Source of the DNA: Echria macrotheca
Taxonomy: Eukaryota; Ascomycota; Sordariomycetes; Sordariales; Schizotheciaceae
DNA: 64,000 nt
Assembly: GCA_030411725.1 (NCBI GenBank)
Contig: MU839839.1
Coordinates: 372,001 to 436,000, forward strand
Direction: 5' to 3'
A program made the position numbers and the translations under genes. This document shows, in pieces, positions 55,496-64,000 of the stretch. Each line of letters opens with the position of its first letter. Positions within the stretch are counted from its first letter, which is position 1. The notes under the pieces were generated by a model. It made no database searches, was not told the DNA's origin, and saw only the letters and a list, made by a program, of their open reading frames with translations.

Positions 55496-56832
55496 GTTGA
55501 ACGGTGGTTTGTTTTTATTCGAGTGAATAACAGAATTCGGTTTTATCTCAGATGTGGTCTTCTTTTATGCAGGGGGAAAGGAATTCGGGAAGCGTGGTGA
55601 GTATGACGACATAAATTGTGGTGGTATCGGGCTACGGTTGCAGAAGAGGGTCCGGACGGCTTGGACGAGCTGGATCGGGCCCGCTGTGAATGCCTTATAT
55701 ACTGCTGAGCCTGCGGTAGAATCTGGTGGCAGGCGATCATGATCATATATTCTCTCTGGAAAGGTGCTTTGATCAAAGAGGCATCAGCTGATGATGAGCC
55801 CACGTTTTGCTCGTCAAAGTATGCCTCATCCCTCATTCGCAGGTCAGATACGACAGAGCTATATGTTGTGTTTGAAAAGGCTGATTCCTATAGTTGGTCT
55901 AGCAGAGTAACTAGCAGAATACATCGCCCATGACACATTAGTAGTTGACCAGTGCGAGATGATGCCCCACGATGAGCTCCTCAGGAAAGCTGCGTCTCGA
56001 TCGGGAAGCAGGGCCATCGGCAACTCCACGATAGGCTTTCCACATTCGGCCATGGCCCATGCTTGCCCCTCCGCAACCGCGCTGCAGCCAGTCCCAGCCA
56101 CCCCCAGATCCGCTTCACGTGATCTGTCTGACAGCCGAATTCCTCTTCTCCATCGGTCGGTCCACGCGCCGGCATGAACCTACTTCGTTAGTTATCACCA
56201 AGAACGCGCGCTTGTTGCCTCCGCGGCCGCGCTTTCTCAACTCGACGTAATTGTTCGTTTCACCCTTTTCTATCGCGCCATCTGCTACCCGCTGTATACT
56301 ATTCTTTCCCCCCTTTCTTGGCCGTCGACCTGTACTCTCGCCCCTTCGTTTGGCGTCGGGTCGTCGTTGTTGCTCTCGGAGCTGCCTCCCGCCCATTTCC
56401 CCTCGAGATCTCCCAAGACCACCTCTCCCGTCAGCTGCCCACCTCCCCCTGCACGCACTTCACCTATTCTTTGGCCGGGTGCTCTCATGCGCCCGTATTT
56501 TCCTTGCTCAATTGCTCCCTCCCTTGTCCATACCGTTCCCCAACCCCTCTTCTCGCCATCTTTACCTTCCCTCCGCTCTTCTCTCTCTGAAATCATTCTA
56601 ACCGCAATCATGTCGCCAAACAGTGGACAGCTTCCCCGAGCAAGCAACCTCCCGCTTTCCGACATAACGTGAAAACAGCAAACAACACCCGCGCTTCGGC
56701 GCAAGCAAGCTCCGCCATTAACTTCTACGCGCCTTCCACTCTCTGCCGATTTCGCCCCATTTTCGGATACGACCTGCTCCATCCTCCTTAGCAACCGTTT
56801 CTGCCTGCCGAGGTAAACCAGAACCACGCGAC
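55496..56832. other. divergent spacer TspO / ARS2
   Basis: Promoters of both genes. The part 56250-56760 is strongly C/T-rich on the plus strand, as in leaders of highly transcribed fungal genes. No protein gene is recognised. Confidence 0.5.
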
Positions 56833-59671
56833 ATGGATTCATTCAATTATCGAGAGTCGGCGCGATCGCCTAGCGACCGTGGTTGGAGCAGTAGGGATGA
56901 ACCGAGAGTGAAGGAGGAGAGAGGTTCAGACAGTTTCTACAGCCGTGGCGCTAGATCTCCTGGTGCGTTTATTACGTCTTGACATTTTGTCACTTTGGCG
57001 CCTAGCCCAGATCCGGGCACTGAGTGGCGCGCTCTTTCGTTCCCAGCTCAATTGCTTACAATTCTATTTAGGTGCCGATCGCGGTGATCGCAGTCGGCGT
57101 AGATCGCGTTCCCCTGCTGCGGTAGACCGGTATGAGCCTAGCCGACGAAGTCGGGACGATTATACAGGTGCCCGAGACCGAGATGATCGGCCGCGCCGCA
57201 TCAATTCGCCCCCCGCAAATATTGACCGCTATGTGCCCGGCCAAGAGCCGGCACCGGCCCAGCCTCTAACGAACCCGATCCCGGACCCCCTAAAGCTTCC
57301 GTACCAGGTGGGCTTCTCATACTTCGGGGAGTGGTGGAGAGCGAACGAGAAAATCAAAGAGGAGAAAGAGCGGGCCAGGACAGGCCGCCGTCGCGAGCCA
57401 GAGCGGCCTCGTAATCCACGCGAATTGCAGGAGGAGCGCTTAAAAGACAAGGCCAAGATCCAGGTCGCCTACGATGCTTACAAGGAGGATCTTCAGGCGA
57501 AGATGGCCGCCACGTTTGTCAGGCAGCACAAAGAAGAGCAGTGGTTCAGGGAACGCTACGTCCCGGAGATACGAGACGGGTTCAGGAAGCAGTTGAACGA
57601 CTTCCGCCGAGGTGCCTATTCTCAGTGGGAGCAGGATCTCGAGTCGGGAACGTTCGACGAGCACTCACTCGAAGGCATTCCTAAGAGCGAGACCAATGCC
57701 TCTGGCGCTGTGGTGGAGAAAGAGGAAGGCGAGGCCACAGCCGCGAACGAGGTGCTTGGCGTAGGCGATCTGGTGCCTGCCAACAACGTCGACATCCGGG
57801 ATGAAAATCTCTTCCAGCCGACGCTCTTAATCAAGACCATCGCTCCTTCTGTCAGCCGTCAGAATTTGGAGGCATTTTGTAGAGAGCACCTCGGCGAGGA
57901 GGAGGGTGGTTTCAAATGGCTGTCGCTCAGTGACCCGAATCCCAGCAAGAGGTACCACCGCATCGGCTGGATTATGCTTCATCCGGCTCCAGAGATCCCG
58001 CCTGCCAGCGAAGAGATGAAGGACGATGAGGACAGCGGCCTCCCGCCAAAGTCCCCCGTCCCCGTATCCACAGCCGACAAGGCTCTGGAGGCAATCAATG
58101 GCAAGACAGTCAAGGACGAGCAGCGCGGCGATTTTACCTGTCATGTGGGCGTCCACAATCCGCCGTTGAACCCGAGAAAGAAGGCCTTGTGGGATCTCTT
58201 TTCGGCGCCTGAGCGCATTGAGAAGGATCTTGAGCTTGTTAAGCGCCTTGTCAACAAGTTCGAGGAGGATTTCGGCTCCGACTTCAACGCCATCCTAAAA
58301 ATAGAAGAGCGTGTTGAGGATCTGAAGAGCCAAGGAAAGTTGCAGCCTGCAATTCCCAGCGCTGTTCCCAAGAAGGCCAAAAAAGAGCGTGAAGTCGGTA
58401 TGGATGAAGCGGTTGATGAAGACGGCGAAGAGCATGAGAGTCTCGAAGATGATGACGAGGAGGAAGAAGGGGCAGTGGATGACGAAGTCGACGACCAGGA
58501 TCTCCTGGTGAAGAAGAAGCAGTTGGATCTCATGATCGAATATCTGCGCCGCGTCTTCAACTTCTGCTTCTTCTGCGTTTTCGAGAGTGACTCGATACAC
58601 GAGCTGACTCGGAAGTGCCCTGGCGGTCATCTTCGAAGACCTCGGAGCACCCTTTCTTCGTCTGCTAAGGCTGTAGCACGGGCTAGTGCTCTCGGGGAAC
58701 CCTTCCCATCTAAAAAGCGCAAGGACGCCGATGAGGTCGAGGAGAATGACAGTCCTGACATGGAGCGCAAGTTCCGTACCTCGTCTAAGACCGAGCAGCA
58801 GCTTCAGCGGGCTTACAACTGGGTCAAAACATTCGAGGATAAGATCATGCAGATCTTGGAGCCCGACACAGTGGACCTCCGGAAGCTCGGCGGCAAGCCG
58901 GTTGAGGATGCCGTGGGCGAGGAGCTCTCGAAGCATGTTAAGCAGGAGGACGAGCACAAGTGGCGCTGCAAGGTTCCGGAATGCACAAAACTGTTTAAAG
59001 AGGAGCACTTCTGGAGGAAGCACGTGGAGAAGCGTCACCCCGAGTGGCTCGACAAGCTAAAGGAAGAGGTACGTTCCGGTTGTTTCACCCGCATCCACTA
59101 GCTGACCCGATTGCAGTTCGAGCTCATCAATGCCTATGTGATCGACCCCGCCCACATAGCTCCGTCCCGCACGGATGCCAACTCGAACGGCCACTTTCCG
59201 CCTTCCAGCGGCCAACAGCCGACCGGGACGCCTCGTGGCTTCAACCTGCAGAATTATGCGATGAATAGCATGCTGAATCTCAACCAGTTTCCTATGGCAG
59301 CCATGTTTCAGCAGAACATGATGGGTGTCAATCCACTCGCGGCGGCAGCTGGTTGGCATGCCCCGGGTGGTGATGATCGGAGCGGTGGTCCGATCCGTCG
59401 CGGCGGCGGCCAGGGTGGTGGCGGTCGCTTCCAGAACCGTACTGGCCCTTATGACAGACGGCCGAACCAGCGGTGGGCCCCTGACGGCGGCATGAATCCG
59501 ATGATGGGCGGCCGTGGTCGACCGGGCGGCCCTGCCAACCGCTGGGGTGACGGTGCGGCCGGCGGTGCTGCTATGGGCCCTCGCGAGGCCGTACAGGGCC
59601 GCACTCTGAAGAGCTACGAAGACCTTGATCAGGTTTCCGGCGGTGGCGGAGGTGAGCAGCTCAACTACTGA
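56833..59671 (+). CDS. ARS2/Serrate/Pir2 zinc-finger RNA-processing factor
   Basis: A hub protein on the nuclear cap-binding complex that links capped transcripts to processing, export or decay; S. pombe Pir2 acts in RNA elimination and heterochromatin. There are three exons: 56833-56962, 57072-59068 and 59117-59671, giving 893 residues. The N-terminus is Arg/Ser-rich (RRRSRSP, PSRRSRDDY). The DUF3546-type region contains GFSYFGEWWRANEKIKEEKE. The middle domain has LLIKTIAPSVSRQN and RYHRIGWIML. An acidic stretch follows at about 540-570. The conserved block EYLRRVFNFCFFCVFESDS is present. The single C2H2 finger CKVPECTKLF...HVEKRH lies close to the third exon. The tail is Gly/Arg-rich (GGGQGGGGRFQNR) and ends GEQLNY, resembling the C-terminal leg that contacts the cap-binding complex. 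Confidence 0.92.
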
Positions 59672-60816
59672 GCTCCTCCAAGTTTTCCGGGAGACGGTGT
59701 TTTGGGGATTTGAAGGTTCTGGCTGGGAGCTGGCTTGTATTTGGTGAATGCGACGTTTTGGCGTTTTGGGGACGCGAACAAAGACCTGATCTCATCCCAC
59801 CAGGAAGTGCAGTGCCGTTTGGAATGATGAGAGCGCTCTTGTCCCTTCGCTCACTCCCGTACGCGGTTAGTTTGCCGAGTCGCCGGGCCAGGACAAGGAG
59901 GATTGTAATGCGCTGAGTTGCGTTGCGCGGTGCCTTTTTTTATTGTACGAGTAGCACACTATGCAGTAGAAGTCAGACTAAGAAATGACGTGCTAGTTTT
60001 CACAGTGACGGAAGTGAGAAATCTCGGGACTTGTTCCCTCTTGATGTTCTCGAATTTGCCTTCTTGGGAAGTGCGCTTCCTCGCTGTGTTTCGCCAACTC
60101 CTTTGATCTATTGTTACTCATGCTCTCAACAGAGAAAAATATCATTATTATTGTTTGTCTTGAGCCGTAAAAAGCGTACATAGGGCTTCCTCCACCCCTT
60201 AAGAAGGAGGGAGAGAAGGGATGGAGGAGAAGCGGTCCCTCTACGGTTTACTAGGTAGGTAGGTGGTTATAGCACATTAAGTGCCTATTTACCAACGGAG
60301 AAAATAAAACCTTTGGGCCTTGGAACAAAGCTAGTCAGCCAGCCAGGCATGCGTTCATTCATAAACCCGATGATGATAGTCTTGTGTTATGATAACTCTT
60401 GACTTCCCGCCCGTGTATTTCAACAGACTAGGTAGACTAAGCACTTCTCTTCGTCTCCGTGTCAACCTGCCATGGCTAAGGTAAGCTAAGGTAGTTATTA
60501 GTTTGGCTGAGTCTCTCTGTATTCCGTAAGTTTAGAACAGGTAGGTCTATACAGAGAGTTAAGTTGACGCGTCAAGCATACCTTTCTCTCTCCATCACCA
60601 CACGGCACGAGTCAGGTCTCAAGCATTCTTTGAATATTCAGTGTCACCATCGGATCCATCATTAGCGATATGGCATCGGTCGATTCGAATACCGACAGAC
60701 ATACACCCGGGCAGGGCATCTACAGACTACATCCGTACTGGTTACTCATTTCATTTCATTTATTCAGGTCATTAACCCTCTCTAACCATCAAAACCCACA
60801 GGTATATATGGCATAT
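59672..60816. other. convergent spacer ARS2 / CCT4
   Basis: Contains dispersed-repeat copy B (separate entry) and CTAAGGTAAGCTAAGGTAG at about 60475. No protein gene is seen. Confidence 0.5.
60130..60290 (-). repeat. dispersed repeat, copy B
   Basis: The reverse complement aligns with 34776-34898, sharing AATAGGCACTT, TGTGCTATAACC, AGAGGGACCGCTT, CTTAAGGGGTGG and GGAAGCC, then TTACGG and AAGACAAA. It carries an extra block of about 25 nt, including CTACCTACCTAG, and a longer C/T stretch, so it is a diverged copy. It has no coding potential. Confidence 0.65.
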
Positions 60817-62542
60817 CTACCTACTAAGCGCAATGTCATCAATCCGCAAAATCATCTTGACCGTCTCGGCAGCAAGCTCAATAGCGCTCGTACTGACCAA
60901 CAAAGGCTGCAGCACATTCTCCTTTGCGATATTCGAGTTGACCCCGCCGCTCTTGATGCTGACGCCCGCGTTCTTCTCGCCCATCTCGTGGCGGTGGCGC
61001 AGCGCCGTCACCACCTTGATGCTGTTGAGCCCGGCGTTCTCGGCCAGCGTCGTCGGGATCACCTCCATGGCGTCGGCAAAGGCTTTCCAGCAGATGGCCT
61101 CGGTGCCCGTCAGCGCGCGCGCCTGCTTGCTCAGCTGCGCCGCGATCTCGATCTCGGCGGCGCCGCCGCCGGCAATCAACGCCTTCTTCTTGACCAGGCA
61201 GCGGACGACGCAGAGGGCGTCGTGCAGCGAGCGCTCGGCCTCGTCGAGGATGAGCGAGTTGGCGCCGCGCACGACGACCGAGATGGTCTTGCCCGCCGAC
61301 TTTGTCCCTGTAATCTTGACCATGCGGCTGCCTGAGCTCTGCACCTCCTCGACTAGGTCGGCCGAGCCGAGCTTGTCTTCGGTAAACGAATCAATATCCG
61401 CGATCGGCTTGCACCCGGTCGACTTGCAGATGAACTCGACCTCGTCACGCTCAATGTCCTTGATGGCGAGGATGCCCAGGCGCTGGAGGAAGTGGAGAGA
61501 CAGGTCGTTGACGGCGTCGCGTAGGATAGACTTTTGGATCAATAGCACGTTGCACTTTGCCTTCTTGATCTTCTTGACCATGTTGAGCAGATACTGGCGC
61601 TCCTCCTTGACGATCTTGTCCATCTGCCGGTAGTCGTCGACTGAGATGGTGTTCTCCATGTCGGGCTTCGGGGGGCTGAGTTGGAACTGGATCAGACCGA
61701 TCTTGGCCTTCTCCATTCGTACGGGGCCGCCGGCGCTCTTGATGACAGGCTGTGTAAGGACCAAACCGTCGACCATCTCGCTGTCCTCAATGGTCCCTCC
61801 CACTTTCTTGATAATTCGGATGTTCTTGAGGTCGACATTTTCCGCCGTCTTGATGTCTATCGTCTTGGTAACGGCGTTGACGGCCATGGGCCCGAGGAGG
61901 TTTGCGTATTGGTACACGATCTTGGAGGAGAGCGAGGTGTTGGCGGCCTGGAGGAGGGCCGAGGTATCGGTCAGGGAGATGGGTTGTGACATGTCGTGCA
62001 GGACTTGGACGGCGGCGGCGGCGGCTCTCTGGAACGCCTCGGAGATGACGGAGGGGTGGATGCCCTTGCCGAGTAACCTGTCGGCGGCACCGAGGAGGCT
62101 GCCGCAGATGACCACGACCGAGGTGGTGCCGTCGCCGGCTTCGACGTCCTGCGCATTTGACAGCTGTACCAACATCTTGGCGGTAGGGTGCATGACGGCC
62201 ATGCTCTTGAGCATGGTGCTGCCGTCGTTGGTGATGATGGTCTCGCCCTTGCCGCTCCTGATCATCTTGTCCATACCCCGCGGCCCGAGCGATGTTCTGA
62301 TGGCGTCGGCGACGGCTGCGAGGTTGTTAGTTGCTGTGTAAACTGGTAGTAGAGAGGTAGTGCATACCTCTAGCTGCCACGATGTTCGCTGACCGCACGG
62401 CCAGCGGCTTCTCCTTGTCCTGTCGCAAGAGGTCAGTCAGGGGCGCCAAAGTGGTTCAAGCCGCGCTGTAGAAGCGCGCCACTCCACGTACTCTGAACGT
62501 CGCATTTTGTCCGCCCACGGGCGCTGCAGCAGCGGTTGCCAT
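60817..62542 (-). CDS. CCT4: T-complex chaperonin (TRiC/CCT) subunit delta
   Basis: One of the eight subunits of the cytosolic chaperonin that folds actin, tubulin and WD proteins. There are three exons: 62542-62492, 62419-62368 and 62315-60817 (donors GTACGT and GTATGC), giving 533 residues. Group II chaperonin motifs are intact: [31 protein letters not shown] and the ATP-site GGGAAEIE with its catalytic context. The region [20 protein letters not shown] and the terminal [12 protein letters not shown] are specific to the delta subunit and rule out the other paralogues. The two short first exons carry the N-terminal strand [17 protein letters not shown]. Confidence 0.95.
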
Positions 62543-63037
62543 GTTGGAAGCTCCGAAAGGTAACGGGTTTTTGTAGGAGTGTCGAAGCTTTCCGGCTTGT
62601 TGTTGTTGAGCGACGGTTGTGGATTTGAATGCTTCAACAGGCAACGAAAGAGCTCCCCTCCAAAAGTGACGATACTGCACTGCGGGACAGGCAATTTTTT
62701 GTTAGGTTTCTGCACTCCACCGCCGCTTAATGGCCCGTGCTGCCCGGTACGTACCCCGTGGAAGGTAGCGTTAGCAGGAGCTAGCCTTTTTTGGGCTGGC
62801 GTGTTTTCAGCCTCGCAGAGCTCTGGGCATGCAAGGCAGCATGGATTACGGAGCAGCTTCCACCTGCCAACACTGTCCATCATCCCATCAAACTCACTCC
62901 TTCCATCGTCACCATCTGCGCATCCCCCACCACAGCGAAAACCTACAAACACCCCGCGTCTCTACGGGCTACAGATACCTCGCACAAATTTAAATATCAG
63001 TTAGCGGCGGGATTCCACCCCCGCCATCACCGCGAAT
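62543..63037. promoter_or_regulatory. divergent promoter CCT4 / RPT1
   Basis: A 495-bp spacer between two divergent protein-homeostasis genes, one a chaperonin and one a proteasome ATPase. I looked for the fungal proteasome-associated control element GGTGGCAAA and did not see an exact copy. Confidence 0.45.
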
Positions 63038-64000
63038 ATGGTACGCATCGCATCGCCGCCGCCCTCGAGGCATCTCCCACAGAGCGCTAACATCTGCCGT
63101 AGCCTTCGGCCACAGGTTCAAACTGGGAGAAGTACCGGAAAACCTTCGCCGATGACGAAATCGAGGAGAAGAAGATCACACCCCTTTCAGATGAGTGAGA
63201 CTCTCCCAAGGCACCGCAGCTAGGAGTCGACGCGACTGACATGGCGAAGAGACATCCAGGTTCTCAAGACATACGGCGCCGCGCCCTACCAAGCCGCCTT
63301 AAAGAAGCTCGAGCAGCAGATCAAGGAGAAGCAACAGAGCGTGGACGAGAAGATCGGCGTCAAGGTAACCCTCTCTTGGCTCGCGAACTGTCGACATGGC
63401 GGCTGACGGCTTGCTCCCCCTAACACAGGAATCAGACACCGGACTTGCCCCTCCCCATCTCTGGGATATAGCCGCCGATCGTCAGCGTATGCAGGAAGAG
63501 CAACCTCTTCAGGTAGCGCGGTGCACCAAGATCATACCCGACGAAAAGGACGAATCCAAGAGCAAATACGTTATCAATGTCAAACAGATTGCGAAATTTG
63601 TTGTTCAGTTGGGTGAGCGGGTCAGCCCGACAGATATCGAGGAGGGCATGCGGGTCGGTGTCGATCGGAACAAGTATCAGATTCTGCTCCCTCTGCCGCC
63701 AAAGATCGATGCGAGCGTCACCATGATGACGGTCGAGGAGAAGCCCGACGTTACATACGGCGATGTGGGTGGCTGCAAAGAGCAGGTTGAAAAGTTGCGC
63801 GAGGTTGTCGAGATGCCACTGCTGTCCCCAGAACGCTTTGGTAACCTGGGTATCGACCCTCCCAAGGGTGCTCTTCTCTACGGACCTCCCGGCACTGGAA
63901 AGACGCTCTGTGCCCGTGCGGTGGCCAACCGGACAGATGCAACCTTTATCCGCGTCATTGGAAGCGAGCTGGTGCAAAAGTATGTGGGCGAAGGCGCGAG
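63038..64000 (+). CDS. RPT1: 26S proteasome regulatory ATPase Rpt1 (5' part, cut by window end)
   Basis: An AAA ATPase of the proteasome base ring that unfolds substrates. Exon 1 is only the start codon (63038-63040, ATG/GTACGC). The next exons are 63103-63194, 63250-63364 and 63429 to beyond the window. The joined protein begins [16 protein letters not shown], as in fungal Rpt1. Then come the coiled coil [12 protein letters not shown], the OB-fold region, [20 protein letters not shown] and the Walker A motif GPPGTGKT, just before the end at VQKYVGEGA. The second intron uses the acceptor GCGAAG/AGACATCC, because using the AG two bases later breaks the frame. The C-terminal half, including Walker B, lies beyond 64000. 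Confidence 0.93.

Noticed and set aside
60833..62341. Plus-strand frames of 266 and 231 codons opposite CCT4
   Set aside because: Shadows of the conserved chaperonin exon; their translations are not protein-like and break at no splice sites.

Overview
The window is a chromosomal segment of a filamentous ascomycete, most likely a Sordariomycete and probably of the order Sordariales. The evidence is: short introns of about 50-80 nt with GTRNGT-type donors and CTAAC-like branch sites; a lone dispersed 5S rRNA gene of the Neurospora type at 17066-17184; compact GC-rich coding regions separated by less GC-rich spacers; and housekeeping proteins with clear fungal architecture. The species cannot be named from sequence alone. 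Exon-intron structures were worked out by hand. For every multi-exon gene the exon phases add up to an open reading frame.

Layout from left to right. 1-1400 has no gene but holds a five-copy degenerate repeat. 1.4-5.3 kb: SEC20 SNARE (-), mitochondrial ribosomal protein mL53 (+), inorganic pyrophosphatase with an upstream in-frame targeting-like extension (-). 5.9-10.2 kb: Munc13-like exocytosis factor (-). 12.2-15.8 kb: BAR-PH-ArfGAP-ankyrin protein (+). 17.07 kb: 5S rRNA. 18.0-20.2 kb: Chk2/Rad53/PRD-4-type checkpoint kinase (-). 21.8-23.1 kb: eIF3m (+). 24.0-25.2 kb: UMP/CMP kinase with a membrane-anchored presequence (-). 26.6-28.1 kb: four-span membrane protein (-). 28.1-32.5 kb: a long stretch without a recognisable gene. 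32.5-34.2 kb: eIF2 gamma (+).

34.2-38.5 kb is the one accessory-looking, repeat-rich island. It contains a dispersed repeat, a 400-bp TA-flanked MITE, an inverted half copy of that MITE, a possible P450 remnant and an orphan two-exon gene. From 38.9 kb the housekeeping genes resume: LAA2-like AP-1 accessory protein (-), nucleoporin NSP1 (+), ATP synthase inhibitor (-), 14-3-3 (+), DPH4 J-protein (-), mL59 (-) sharing a telo-box-bearing divergent promoter with the splicing helicase PRP28 (+), mitochondrial ornithine carrier (+), TspO/MBR protein (-), ARS2 (+), CCT4 chaperonin subunit (-), and the 5' part of proteasomal ATPase RPT1 (+), which is cut by the window end.

The genes do not form one pathway. 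Three themes recur: vesicle traffic (SEC20, Munc13-like, ArfGAP, LAA2-like), translation (eIF3m, eIF2 gamma, 5S rRNA, DPH4) and mitochondria (mL53, mL59, INH1, ornithine carrier, plus probable mitochondrial forms of pyrophosphatase and UMP/CMP kinase). No convincing undescribed multi-gene system was found. The best leads are the repeat island with its orphan gene, the five-copy repeat at the left end, and the two metabolic enzymes with mitochondrial targeting-type extensions.
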